From NCBI GenBank assembly GCA_951804985.1, contig OX638132.1, forward strand, positions 18,767,529 through 18,831,528: 64,000 nucleotides of DNA, read 5' to 3'. The DNA comes from Dryomyza anilis. Taxonomy: Eukaryota > Arthropoda > Insecta > Diptera > Dryomyzidae. The position numbers and the translations under genes were made by a program. A model generated the notes under the pieces. It saw nothing but the letters and a program-made list of their open reading frames with translations. It had not been told where the DNA came from and made no database searches. Positions 36,001 through 49,985 of the stretch are shown in pieces; position 1 is the stretch's first letter, and each line of letters begins with the position of its first letter.

Positions 36001-38209
36001 TGTATATTTCTTCATCAAGACAGCTAAGGAAGAAGTTAAAGAAGAAATAGCAAGAAAATCATGCGAAGAAAAAGTAAAACATCAACTAGTTTAAACGAAA
36101 AACTTTTTCGATTATCGATTTATCGCATTAGGAGACGAGATACGAGCGACACCAATACAAACAGACATACTTATACAGTGACATAAACACACACATACAC
36201 TCATGTCTATCGCAAAGACATTATGTTGTTGTTGTAGTGACAATGTCGTTTTGTTGTAATGGCTTCGAGCATAAAACTTAGGCAGGTTCTTCGGCTTCAG
36301 AGTCCTGCGACGTGGCAAAAGCTTCGTTGACTTTTGTCGTTGTTGTTGACGTCGCCGCTGCATGCATTTTCAGTAGCATAAAAAGTATTTTTAATTTTAT
36401 TTTTATTTATTTTATATTTGTATGTATTTTTTATATTTCTTTCCATTGTGCAGTTTTTTTTATCGTTTGCGGTTTAAAGTATTGTTCAGTACTATTTTTC
36501 TTTTCCTTTAATGGCAACAGTAGTAGCCACAGCAGATTTCTCACTCTTAGTTTTTTAATATTTACATTCCATGAAAAAAATTCAAATGACAGAAATGTCA
36601 ATGACTACCAAAACTTTGGCCTAGTTTCCGGCTGCATACTTTTAGGTCACTCAACAATGTAGTATATTTTTTATTATATATATAAACAGTTTATAACACA
36701 AACATTTAATATAGCGAAACCGAAACCGATATCAATTTATAACTTTTTAGCTTTTAAAACTAAAAATATAAAACTGAATATATAAAATAAGCTATTGATA
36801 TTAACGTTTTATAACACTTTAAAAAATAAATCAAAAAGTATTAAATTTAAATGTTTTTACTATTTTTCAACATCCCAATAGTGAAATTCCGGCGTAAGAA
36901 GCCTTGGATAGAACACATTCATGACTAAATGATTTCCTGACTTCCTTTTTTCATAAGAAATTAACATATTTGTTGCACTTCTGGTCGCTCAGTAAATCTT
37001 AGAAAATATGGGACCATTAATAACAACGGTGCCTCCTTCCTTATTTCGAAATAAATATGGTCCAATGATGCCGCCGTACCACAAACCGCACCAAACTATG
37101 CACAATGAAGTGGCAAACCTTACTAAATATTTTGGCAGCTAAATGTCATTGGTAACTTTGACAGCTGCTGAAAAATAACAATTGAAAAAACTATCATTGC
37201 TATCTGTTCATCATTTAGTTTGAAAATCAAATATTTATTTTATAAAATTCTTACTGAATTTATATTCGAAATTTGTAGTTAAAACTAATTTTTTTTCAAC
37301 ATTGTTCCATTGGCGAAACCTTCATTTGTCTCTAAGTAAAAAAAAATTGTGTATTTTTATATTTCATATGAATTTGGATGTTAATTAATTAAAACATTTC
37401 GCATAGTATTTCTAATGTATGTCGAACCTTATTACGTTACCACTTCCATTTCGACTTTTACTTGAGTACTAACCTACGCAAATATATGTCTTGTATCCTT
37501 TATAAACTTCTGCAACTACAAAATGAACGCAACAATGTTGTGCTCGGAAAACACTCGTTGTGTACTACAAAACAAACTAATTGTGCCACAGTGAAGGAAA
37601 GGAAAAATAAAAGAAATAAAAGAAAAAAAAAGAAAAAAAAAAAAAGAAATAAACGAAAATAAAACAAAACAAAACAATAGAAACCAAAACAAAACAAACC
37701 AAAAGAAAACCAAAAAAAAAAACGCAGGTTGCGCCTCCGACAGGACATCAATTCGTGTCAAGCCATAACAAGATATAATTCAAGTGTTTATGCAGAACGC
37801 AAAAACAATAAAAAGGTCGAAATTAAAACGTACAATCAGTTGGCAACACTGCAGAGTGCGTGGTGGCACGCCAGAGAATGGGCGCGTGAGTGACACTGAC
37901 ATAAGGTGTGAGCTGCGTGATAGTATTGTGCGTATCAATGTTTAATCAGGACAAGTAGAAGGTAGCACTTGAGCAGGACAATTACAAGAACATGTTATAT
38001 GATGTTGAATATTGTTATTTTATTGTTGTTGTTGTATTATCCTTGAACACATTTGTGGTTGAGGCAAGTATCAAACATTAATAAAGACATTTTGGATGCC
38101 ATTAAGCTGTCACTAATGTCTGTCAAATCGCAATTGAGCAATGTATGTATTAGACATAGACACAATGAGAGACATGAGAAGAAAGTGATTTTAAATTATG
38201 CGGTCATAC
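36001..38209. other. Single-copy intronic DNA around the transposase relic
   Basis: Includes an island at 36110-36370 (GTTGTTGTTGACGTCGCCGC) and A-rich AAAGAAATAAAAG tracts at 37600-37725. Nothing coding recognised. Confidence 0.4.
36989..37096 (-). pseudogene. Tc1/mariner-superfamily transposase fragment
   Basis: On the minus strand 37096-36989 reads VWCGLWYGGIIGPYLF, then RNKEGGTVVINGPIFSKIY, then a stop. This matches the VWCxLWxGGxIGPYFF...VxVNGxxY block of insect mariner-like transposases, which lies in the DDE catalytic core before the second Asp. Neither the QDGAxxH motif nor a start is present nearby. Only this exon-sized relic survives. The adjoining AAGTGGCAAACCTTACTAAA (about 37108) resembles an arm of the foldback MITE. 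Confidence 0.7.
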
Positions 38210-38890
38210 AATGAAACTGTTCTACAGTAGCACCATTTTGAAGTTAAACTGTTACACTGAAAAACTGTTATACAGTAAAATATTATACAGAAAAACTGAT
38301 ATACTGTAAAAGCGTTATACAACGCAACTGTTATACAGTAAAACTATTATACAATAAAACTGTTATGCAGTTAAACTGTTAAACAGTGAACATGTTATAT
38401 AGTTAAACTGTTATACAGTATAACTTTTTAACAGTAAAACTGTTATACAGTAAAACTGTTATACAATAAAACTGTTATACAGTTAAACTGTTATACAGTA
38501 AAATTGTTTTACAGTTAAACTGTTATACAGTAAAACTGTTATACAGTTAAACTGTTATACAGTAAAACTGTTATACAGATAAACTGTTGTACAGTAATAC
38601 TGTAAAATATTATACAACACAACTGCTATACAGTAAAACTATTATACAATAAAACTGTTATACAGTTAAACAGTGAAAATGTTATATAGTATAACTTTTT
38701 AACAGTAAAACTGTTATACTGTAAAACTGTTATACAGTTAAACTGTTATACAGTAATACTGTCATACAGTAAAACAGTTATATTGTAAAACTGCTATACA
38801 GTAAAACTGTTATACAGTAGATGGTTATATAGTAATACTGCTATATAGTAAAACTGTTATACAGTAAAATTGTTATCTAAAAAGCAGTCA
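38210..38890 (+). repeat. 16-17-bp quasi-palindromic array (CTGTTATACAGTAAAA)n
   Basis: About 38 degenerate units alternate CTGTTATACAGTAAAA and CTGTTATACAGTTAAA. The core CTGTTATACAG is nearly its own reverse complement, so each unit can form a small hairpin and neighbours can pair with each other. A block near 38270-38400 recurs near 38600-38690. Confidence 0.9.
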
Positions 38891-40276
38891 AATATTACAA
38901 AAGTTACTCTAAATTGTTATTCAATAAAATTAAGTATTATAAAACAAAACTGTCAAATATTTCAGTGGAAACTTTATTATTGAATTGAGAATATAATAAA
39001 TCGTTTATATTGCACTATAGTTTTATAGTAAAATTGGTATGCACTCAAACTGTTATAAAATAAACTATTATACGAAAAATTTATTCTTATATTAAAATTG
39101 TTATACTTTAAATTTATACTTTAAAATTATACTTTAAAATTGTTTATATATTTCAACTTTATTCAACTATATTAAAAAATCCTAATTTAAGACCGAAATT
39201 TTAAAAGTTATTATTTGTTTTTATTTTTATTTTTTTTATTTTATCTCGCAGTTTTTATGCATCTGCTCCAGTTTAACAACCCACCACCTCTTTTCGAATA
39301 TTATTTATTTGTTGGCTGTATTTTTGTGCGATACCCATGAAGCTGTCCATTTTGTGGCCTGGCATCCGAGGCAATAAATTCAATTTAATTTCATCACAGT
39401 GAAATAAAAAATAAAAAAAAACAACCTCGAGTAGAGAAATAAAAAATGAAAATAATAATAATAAAAATCGGTACAAATGCAAGGACTCGCTAGTGAAATA
39501 TTTTTTTAACGACTGGAGGTTGCAATTTCTCTGTGTATTTGTATGTGTGATTGAGGTCACGCGGTTCCGTGAATTGTTTGTATTTTTAAAGGAATATTTT
39601 AAGAGTACGTTGAATATTGAAGCCCGTTCTTCGTGTGGGTTGTAGAAAGTGAACGGGTGGAGTGAACACATTTGAGTTTTGCAAAATTGAGCAATTTTTG
39701 ATTCAACAATTAGTGAATTTTGTAAATATTATTTGAGTTTTTTGCATAATAAACTTTACCTTTTATTTTTATTTAAGTTATTTCTATATCTATTATCTAT
39801 TCGTTAATATTTTTAATAATAACAAATCCACATTATCACTTAAAAATCACAAAATCAAGCATAGCAATGATTTATGCAGTCTCGGAAAAATCTAATTTGA
39901 AACTGAATTTAAAAAACGTCGATTACATACACCTAATGATTATCCGTACATATTATGTTTATCATATCAAACATTTGTAAAATTACATGTTTGCAGCAAT
40001 AAATAACTGAAAAACATAATTATGGAAATGACAACTCATGATTTTCTCATTTCAATTTTTGTTTCTTAAAAGTTTGATTCATTTGAATATTTATTAGTAA
40101 TAAAAAAAAAACTAAATGTTAACAAAACGCAACATATTTAGGGCAGTTTTAAAAAAAATATACCCAGAAGTTATTTGGAATTGGACCCATTGTAATTAAA
40201 TCGATTGTTTATGTGTAAAACACATTTTGTTTGTAGCAAACGTGATTTGTTTAGAGGAACGTGCTTTGTGTGCATC
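38891..40276. other. AT-rich intronic DNA
   Basis: A minus-strand frame of 132 codons at 39273-39671 has no domain or codon bias that I can see. No element ends seen. Confidence 0.4.
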
Positions 40277-40540
40277 AAACATGCAAACATATTATGTTTA
40301 CTACAAACATAATATGTTTACTAAAACATAAGAGTACTAAAACATTATATTTCGACTAGAAACATAATATGTTTACTATAAACATAATATGTTTACTACA
40401 AACATAATATGATGACTACAAACATAATGTGTTCACTACAAACATAATATGTTTACTACAAACATAATATGTTTACTACAAACATAATATGTTTACTACA
40501 AACATAATATGTTTACTACAAACATAATATGTTTACATCA
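40277..40540 (+). repeat. 20-bp quasi-palindromic array (AACATAATATGTTTACTACA)n
   Basis: About a dozen units, the last six nearly perfect. The core AAACATAATATGTTT is close to a perfect palindrome. Degenerate relatives (GCAACAAACATATTTCGTTTGC style) extend through about 40200-41070. Confidence 0.9.
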
Positions 40541-41070
40541 AAAATACTTACTACAAAGATATATTTTTTTTAGAAAAAATATCTAATATGTAAAAAATAT
40601 TTAAATTGCAATTAACATATTTTGTTTATTACAAACAGAATTTGTTTGCAAAAAAAGAAATATTTTCGCTTGCAGCCCACATTTATTGTTTGTAAAATCT
40701 GTGTGATATAGTTTTGTTTATAATCAATCGGCAAACAATTTTATTCAATTTGTTTTTCGTTTGTACGAATTGCTAGTTTGATTTCCACATTTACGAGTTG
40801 TATTAAATTATTTAAAAATAATGTGTATATTTTTACCATCACGAATCATGTTAATGCTTGATTATAATTAATAAAAAAATAAATAAAAATAAATAATTGC
40901 AGCAACAAAATTTCAAAATGTAGTTAGCACACGAATTTTGTCAACAGAAATTATTTAGTGTTGCAACAACTTATTTTGTCTGCAAGAAACACATTGTTTT
41001 TGCAGCCAAACATTTTCGATTATAGTAAATTTGTTGTATTGGCAACAAACATATTTCGTTTGCATACTCT

Positions 41071-43279
41071 TTTTATAATGCTTTTTAATTTTAGTTTTTA
41101 TCGCTACCTAAATTGTATGATTATGATAAAAATAAGTGAACTATCAATACATTTATATTATAATCGCTGCAATCATATGTTCTCTTTTGCAACAATCATG
41201 TGCTACACTGTATATCTGTCCTAATCAGTTGTTTAAGTAGCGTCGAACACATAAAGACCGCAATTTTGCGCCTTTTGAACAGCCTCTCATTTGCGCACAT
41301 TAAAAAAAGCAAATAAAATTACAGCCTGCGTTGCCACATTATCGTGTTTTTATTTGTTTGTGTGTTTGTGTATTTACACCCATACTTTGCACCCACACAT
41401 GGTGCATGTGGATGTGTGCGCCAAAGTGGCTTTAAAGTGCATCATTAAATTGCTAATAATAATTTTTGCAATAACATGTTATTTATTTTTATTACAACGT
41501 CTAGTCTCATCTCGTCTCGTCTCGTTTATATTGCCAACATGCAGAATAGCAAGAAGAAAACAATTCTATGAAAATCAACTAAAGATGTTAAACGTGCTGC
41601 ATAAAATCCATTCCACATTCAACTTAAAGCCATTCATTCATCCACATTAATCTGAGACATAAATATAAAACCCTGTTTTCAGTATTCATTTTACAAATTT
41701 TATATAATTTGTTGCAATTTTATTGTATTTTTTATTATTACTAAGATTGTTACAGATTTAAATAGCTTTCTGTATGTTCTTGAAGAGATAAATTTTAAAT
41801 GACAATTTAGAAATATTTTTGTGTATTTTATGATTCAATATAAGGAGATTAAGATGAAACGATTCGATAAGGAAATTAATTTGATAAAATAAAGCAATAG
41901 AAAACTCCAATTCTAACTCTAAAAAATATATAAGTACATTGTGTAGTAAAATCAAGCCAAATAAATACACCTGTACTTAAATAGTAAATAAATTTTAGGC
42001 ACTACATATTTTCAAAACGAATAGAAAAATGTATTAAATTTAAACATTGATTTTAACGAAAACAGGGACGTAAACTTTAAGAACGACAATACAAATGTCT
42101 TTTTAGTCCGATAGCAGTTTGGTTGTTTTTCAAATAGATACACATTATCGGAATATGCTATGCTAATTAACAGTACTTATTAAAATAAAATAGTATTTAA
42201 TAAATATATTATATTTTTTTAAGAAGGATTTAGGCAATCCTACAACTAAACAAAACCTCCTACAGCAGACATTATTATAGATTCCTTCCAGATAAACTCT
42301 TTAGAATCAGTCGTACTATTTCATGATTTTGCTTTACCTCAATAGCAACCAACTCGGGTTTTATATATTTATCGTATTTGCATCATTTTCAGCATTGACT
42401 TCACATTTTTGACGTCACTTGCTCTTATTTAATCATGAGTTATTTTTGCATAAAATTTCCTTTTATCGTTTTTGCTTTAAGGTGTTTTATTTTGGTTATT
42501 CAAATGTGTATGTTCTACTCACAAGATTTTGTTGAATATGCATGAGTCACAAAGAGAATCACAAAAACCCCTAAATACAGCTAACCACACAGTGAATCCG
42601 TTCGGTAGTGATAGCTAGTATTCGACACTGAGAAATAATGCAAATGGCTTTATCGAATAATTTCAATAATTCAAATTAATTATGCACGCTATTTGGGAAT
42701 AATGTCTCTGGTGTGGTGGTTTATTCTTGGAATGTTGAGTATAGAATTAAGTAGGTGATAAAATAAAATTTAAGTTTTTCATAATATTTTAAAAATTGTT
42801 TTAAATCCGTTAATAAACTAAAACTGTTTAAAACATTTTAAAATATCGGTTTACCAATATTAAACAAAATACGAAAGGTTATCTTTGCGGCCATTGTATT
42901 ACAAGGAATATTTAAAAAGTTAACTATTAGGCATCTTTTGAATACCACTGAAAGATGACTTTTTATTACAAAATCGGAATAATCCTCATAGTGAAACGCT
43001 TGAACTTCACATTTCAAAGTTGATTTTATAATTTTATAACAAAAAGCGTCCATTTTTAGCGATAACATTTTTGTAGACATTCGAATATTGTAAAATTTAA
43101 AAAGTTGGCATAAAGTTATGTTTTGGATAACTTTTTTTTTGGTTTGGTATTAATGGTAATGGTTTTAAGGTTACGGTTACGGTCTTCGGTTTTATATGAA
43201 ATCGGTATATCGGTTACGGTTTCAATTCCTGTTTTTTACATTCTAAGTATTCAGTATTTTTTGCTACGAGTGAGTAGTA
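41071..43279. other. AT-rich intronic DNA
   Basis: 41230-41650 is slightly GC-richer with a CTCGTCTCGTCTCG run. No exon recognised. Confidence 0.4.
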
Positions 43280-43700
43280 AAATAGTACACTCAAAAATAC
43301 ATAGAGTCTATATTTTACTTGGTACTATTTTTTACTACTATATTTTACTACTATTTTGTATTACTATATGTTACTACTATTTTGGACTACTATATTTTAC
43401 TACTATTTATTACTATTTTTAGTACTATTTTTTATAACTATTAATTTCAAAACTCAGAAATCTCTAATTATTAAAATACTAACTACTATTTTTACTACAA
43501 TTTTGTACTACTATATTTTACTACTATTTACTACTAAATATTTTTAATACACTTTTAATTCCTCTTTTAAGTACTATTTTTTACAACTACATTTTGATAT
43601 TCACATTATTAATTTTAAAACCCACAAAACTTTAATCATTGAAATACTTACTACTATTTTTACTACAATTTTTCTACATTTTTACTGAAATTTTTAATAC
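43280..43700. repeat. Degenerate TACTACTATTTT repeat
   Basis: Irregular repeats of TTTTACTACTA, with a larger unit suggested by the shared TTAATTTCAAAACTCAGAAATC (about 43440) and TTAATTTTAAAACCCACAAA (about 43610) blocks, some 170 bp apart. Confidence 0.6.
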
Positions 43701-45174
43701 TTCCGTTTAGTACCATTTTTTTTTTATAATTTTCTTATTTTTATTATTTACAAACACTGCTAATTAGACACTTTTTGCATAAATTTGCAGTTTCATTACG
43801 TGAGCGTCTGTCAAATTTGCATTATTTTCACGTAGCGCCATTTTTATTTTACTTTGCCAAAAAATACGAAGCTGCTTAAAATGGAAAAACAAGTAGGAAA
43901 TGATCTCATTAAGTAAATGAGTTTCTTCACCTACTCTATGCGTGCCTCAATAATGCACTGAGCAAATTCAAGAACCGAATTCAAAAAAATGTTACTGTTA
44001 AAAAGTATGAGAAGTTGGTACTCTAGAACAAAATTATTTACTATGAATTATATTCAAGTAATTTAAACATAAATGCTTTTAATTATGAAACTCTGAAGCC
44101 GTTGTATTTAATGTGCCGTTTTTTGTACACTGTATGTGCAAAATTAAATTTTGCTATGTGAGGTATTCACATTACAACCAACAACCCTGTCACAGCGTAA
44201 AGAAAAATAGTTGTGCATACTTTTGGGGTGCGCGCCATTTTTAATTATTAACATTCTTTTATTTGCCAACACAGTGAGTAAGAGAGCACTTAATAGCATT
44301 GCCATTGCTTGGTACTCCTACTCCTACTTTTATTACTTTTTCTTATTTCTATTTTTACACGTACAAAAACTGCTGGAATTTCTGCAGGCAAATTTTTGTC
44401 ACCTTCTTAATAATGTCTTTTAGCATTACTACTCCCTCTATTTGCTGTTTATTTCTTCTTCTTCAACAATCACACATTCTTAGTGCACACACACATATTT
44501 AATAAGCAAAAAGCGGGGATGTGCAAATAGAACAATTAGAAAAAAAAATAGAAAGAAAGATACAAGCAAATAAAATTAACCGAAATGAAAACCTAATAAT
44601 CTTGGTGTGCTTCACTGACATAACGTTATTAATGCTACGTGCTGAAAACTCCGCACATTTCTATTACTTTTTCACGCTACTACTACTTTTTTTCTAACTG
44701 CTACTGTGTTGTGCCTGCAGCCCGCTGTAAGTCTTAAGTTTTAGTTCGCATTCGTTAGTTAGTTAGTTGACCAAGTTATGAGCCCCATAAGTGAATTAAA
44801 GTTGAAACAACGCTTAACTCAATTATTTTGTTCCACATTTTCTGCTGATTTTTTTTCAGTCTCTTTTTTCTATTTTCTTTTCTTCTTCTTCGTTTATGCT
44901 TTTGTTGACTGTTGTAACTGGCTTTGGTGGGCGGCTCATTCCAACGAAATTAGGTACTATTTTAACTAGTTTTTAATTGTGCTTAACTTGCGAGCCACTT
45001 CAACAAGTTAATGCCAGCAACAATTATGCGTTTTGGGAATTTTTTACTAGTAACGATTGTGCAAAATTAGCTGTATTTGTTTTTACGATATTGATGTAAC
45101 GAAAGAAAGAGAAATTCATCAACAATTTCAGTGAGAACTCATTTAAGTTAATGTTTTTATCTCATTTAATCCTA
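43701..45174. other. AT-rich intronic DNA
   Basis: No array or exon recognised. Confidence 0.4.
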
Positions 45175-46070
45175 TCCTATTAATATAATAAATCTCTTTG
45201 TTGGTTTGTTTGTTTATTTGTATTTGTGTATTTGTTTGTTCCGCTTCTCCGTCTAAACGACTGATCCGTATTTTTATCACAGATACAGTAAGTTCTGGAA
45301 GGAATGATATACTATATATGGACGTGATTGGACAAATGGGTGGCACCTCCGATACAGCTTAAACTTTCAAAACGATATAACTTGGTCCTTACGGCAGCTA
45401 CAAACATAAAACAAAAAACTCAAATACAACAATTCTCCACACTGAAATTCACCACACTAAAACTCACCACACTAAAACTCACCACACTAAAACTCACCAC
45501 ACTAAAACTGACCACACTAAAATTCATCGCACTAAAATTCACCACACTAAAACTCACCACAATAAAACTCACCACAATAAAACTCACCACAATAAAATTC
45601 ACCACACTAAAATTCACCACACTAAAACTCACCACACTAAAACTCACCACACCAAAATTCACCACATCTAAACTCACCACATCTAAACTCACCACACTAA
45701 AACTCACTACACAGAAACTTCTACTTGGAAAAACTCTACGAGAAAGAATTCTACGGGAAAGAATCCTACCGGGAAGAATTATACCGGGAAACATTCTACA
45801 TGAAAGCGTTCTATGGGGAAGAATTTTACGGGGAAGATTTCTACTGGGAAGAATTGTACGTGGTTTGAGAAAGAATTGTCTTGAGAAAAGTTGTTTTGGA
45901 AGAGAATTATTTTTGTTTTGGTTACCACATTTATGAATCCAATAAAAAAAAGTACCACAGCGAAGCACGGTCCCTGAAATAAATAATAATAATGTTTTTA
46001 TATTAATATAATTGCTCCATATCCTTGCATTCACAAAATCTTTGCACGAGTCGTGCACGGGTCCAGCTAG
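45175..46070 (+). mobile_element. Helitron-like element (copy D, complete)
   Basis: It begins TCCTATTAATATAATAAAT after a host A and ends with the perfect palindrome GCACGAGTCGTGC (46044-46056), ten bases, then CTAG (46067-46070) before a host T. The interior carries the reverse-complement minisatellite (ACTAAAACTCACCAC units, 45435-45715). A shorter tract of GGGAAGAATTCTACG-type repeats follows (45720-45870), then the block shared with copy B (ACGGTCCCTGAAATAAATAA). Both strands give long periodic frames (FSVVS on minus, LTTLK on plus), which are not genes. Confidence 0.75.
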
Positions 46071-47356
46071 TACAAAATAAATTCGATTACTGGAAGTTCT
46101 GATATATTAATGACGAATGTCTTCTCTTATATATCAACAACCAACTACCTATTTTACAAACAGCCAGGATCTATAAATATCAACTATACTTACACTGAGA
46201 AAAAATGTATTAAAATTAAATGAAATTGTGTTAAAATTAAAGTCAAACGACAGTCAAAAAAAAAAAAAATCTTAAAACAAAAATTAAAAAACAAATTACA
46301 ATTGTTTTAAATTTTTTGTAGCATCACCACAACTGGGTCCATATAATAACACTAGGCCGATACGTGTTAAGTAAAATTTCAACAAGAATTTCAACCATCA
46401 ACCCCAACATTTTACACTATAATTAGCACACATTATGCAGAAATTGATTTCAGCAGCCAGATAATTAACAACAAATTTGCAATTTCCAATTAATTGGGCT
46501 TTTTGACCGAATTTGGCGGCAGAATTGCGCATGAAAACCGAATTAAATTCAACACGAGTCAAGTCGACTCCAAATCGAGTGTGAACACAGACAAACTGTC
46601 AACAGACAAAAATAACAACAACAGCACCGACATGAGTACAACCTATATGCTGTCAGTTGACAACAACTTAGTAAATGTGCGAAAACAAACGTAAACATTG
46701 ACAATACACATATGCAGCAGTGCAATTGGGCGTAGCAACCAGTGTTGCCACTGCATCCTAATACAAAATCAGTACCAGCCTCTGCTTGTCTGCTTGTCCT
46801 CCTGTATCATGGCGGCAGCTCCCATTGGTTTATCGTACTATGTACCTACATATTTTAGTTTATTAGTTTTGCAGATCAAATGGAATTTTAGAAATTCAGC
46901 CAAATTTGCGGTTAATAAATAGGATTCTACACAAGAGTGATAGTGGCAGCAGAAATGTTGAATTGGCGTTGACATTTTATGACACGTGAATTTTAAATAG
47001 GACCAGGTAATTCAGATTTCGCTCTGTGGTTGCCAACTCAAATTACGTTAAATATAATTATGACAAATGTAAATACATTTTTTATAAATAAATATAATTA
47101 GATACCTATACTAATCCAAATAATTGGTTTTAATATGCGTTTGATTTAAATTGATTTTTGTTTTGTAGTATTGGGTTTTATTAAAATTGCATTTTACATA
47201 ATTTGTTGTATTATACGGTTTTTGCAGCTAATATATTTGCTCATTGTAAATTACATTAGTTTATTTTTATCATTCAAAAAATTATTTTGATTAGTTTTAC
47301 AAATCATTTATAAAAATCTAAATCATTGCAAAATCTAGTTTCAAATTTCATTTTAT
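46071..47356. other. Single-copy intronic DNA with a possible enhancer island
   Basis: 46440-46800 has balanced GC, a CCAATTAATTGG homeodomain-type palindrome (about 46486), and CAACAACAGCACC. No exon recognised. Confidence 0.4.
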
Positions 47357-49985
47357 ATATTTTAAAGTATTTTACAGTATTTTATAGTATTTTTTAGTAT
47401 TTTATAGTATTTTATAGTATTTTATAGTATTTTATAGTATTTTATAGTATTTTATAGTATTTTATAGTATTTTATAGTATTTTATAGTATTTTATAGTAT
47501 TTTATAGTATTTTATAGTATTTTATAGTATTTTATAGTATTTTATAGTATTTTATAGTATTTTATAGTATTTTATAGTATTTTATAGTATTTTATAGTAT
47601 TTTATATTATTTTATAGTATTTTATAGTATTTAATAGTATTTTATAGTATTTTATAGTATTTTACAGTATTTTATAGTATTTTATAGTATTTTATAGTAT
47701 TTTATAGTATTTTATAGTATTTTATAGTATTTTATAGTATTTTATAGTATTTTATAGTATTTTATAGTATTTTATAGTATTTTATAGTATTTTATAGTAT
47801 TTTATTGTATTTTATAGTATTTTATAGTATTTTATAGTATTTTATAGTATTTTATAGTATGTTATAGTATTTTATAGTATTTTATAGTATTTTATAGTAT
47901 TTTATAGTATTTTATAGTATGTTATAGTATTTTATAGTATTTTATAGTATTTTATAGTATTTTATAGTATTTTATAGTATTTTATAGTATTTTATAGTAT
48001 TTTATAGTATTTTATAGTATTTTATAGTATTTTATAGTATTTTATAGTATTTTATATTATTTTATAGTATTTTATAGTATTTTATAGTATTTTATAGTAT
48101 TTTATAGTATTTTACACTATTTTTTTATTGTATTTATAGTATTTTATAGTATTTTATAGTATTTTATAGTATTTTATAGTATTTTATAGTATTTTATATT
48201 ATTTTATAGTATTTTATAGTATTTATAGTATTTTATAGTATTTTATAGTATTTTATAGTATTTTATAGTATTTTATAGTATTTTATAGTATTTTATAGTA
48301 TTTTATAGTATTTTATAGTATTTTATTGTATTTTATAGTATTTTATAGTATTTTATAGTATTTTATAGTATTTTATAGTATTTTATAGTATTTTATAGTA
48401 TTTTATAGTATTTTATAGTATTTTATAGTATTTTATAGTATGTTATAGTATTTTATAGTATTTTATAGTATTTTATAGTATTTTATAGTATTTTATATTA
48501 TTTTATAGTATTTTATAGTATTTTATAGTATTTTATAGTATTTTATAGTATTTTATAGTATTTTATAGTATTTTATAGTATTTTATAGTATTTTATAGTA
48601 TTTTATAGTATTTTATAGTATTTTATAGTATTTTATAGTATTTTATAGTATTTTATAGTATTTTATTGTATTTTATAGTATTTTATAGTATTTTATAGTA
48701 TTTTATAGTATTTTATAGTATTTTATAGTATTTTATAGTATTTTATAGTATTTTATATTATTTTATAGTATTTTATAGTATTTTATAGTATTTTATAGTA
48801 TTTTATAGTATTTTATAGTATTTTATAGTATTTTATAGTATTTTATAGTATTTTATAGTATTTTATAGTATTTTATAGTATTTTATAGTATTTTATAGTA
48901 TTTTATTGTATTTTATAGTATTTTATAGTATTTTATAGTATTTTATAGTATTTTATAGTATTTTATAGTATTTTATAGTATTTTATAGTATTTTATAGTA
49001 TTTTATAGTATTTTATAGTATTTTATAGTATTTTATAGTATTTTATAGTATTTTATAGTATTTTATAGTATTTTATAGTATTTTATAGTATTTTATAGTA
49101 TTTTATAGTATTTTATAGTATTTTATAGTATTTTATAGTATTTTATAGTATTTTATAGTATTTTATAGTATTTTATAGTATTTTATAGTATTTTATAGTA
49201 TTTTATAGTATTTTATAGTATTTTAAAGTATTTTATAGTATTTTATAGTATTTTATAGTATTTTATAGTATTTTATAGTATTTATAGTATTTATAGTATT
49301 TTATAGTATTTTACAGTATTTTACAGTATTTTATAGTATTTTATAGTATTTTATAGTCTTTTATAGTATTTTATAGTATTTTATAGTGTTTTATAGTATT
49401 TTATAGTATTTTATAGTATTTTATAGTATTTTATAGTATTTTATAGTATTTTATAGTATTTTATAGTATTTTATAGTATTTTATAGTATTTTATAGTATT
49501 TTATAGTATTTTATAGTATTTTATAGTATTTTATAGTATTTTATAGTATTTTATAGTATTTTATAGTATTTTATAGTATTTTATAGTATTTTATAGTATT
49601 TTATAGTATTTTATAGTATTTTATAGTATTTTATAGTATTTTATAGTATTTATAGTATTTATAGTATTTTATAGTATTTTACAGTATTTTACAGTATTTT
49701 ATAGTATTTTATAGTATTTTATAGTATTTTATAGTATTTTATAGTATTTTATAGTATTTTATAGTATTTTATAGTATTTTATAGTATTTTATAGTATTTT
49801 ATAGTATTTTATAGTATTTTATAGTATTTTATAGTATGTTATAGTATTTTATAGTATTTTATAGTATTTTATAGTATTTTATAGTATTTTATAGTATTTT
49901 ATAGTATTTTATAGTATTTTATAGTATTTTATAGTATTTTATAGTATTTTATAGTATTTTATAGTATTTTATAGTATTTTATATT
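47357..49985 (+). repeat. Decamer satellite array 3 (TTTATAGTAT)n
   Basis: About 260 units, same strand orientation as array 2. Variants TTTATTGTAT and TTTATATTAT recur at roughly 240-260-bp spacing near 48321-48910. A short run of 9-mer units followed by two TTTACAGTAT units near 49280-49325 recurs near 49650-49695, a duplication of about 370 bp. Few units are mutated, so homogenisation is recent. Confidence 0.95.
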
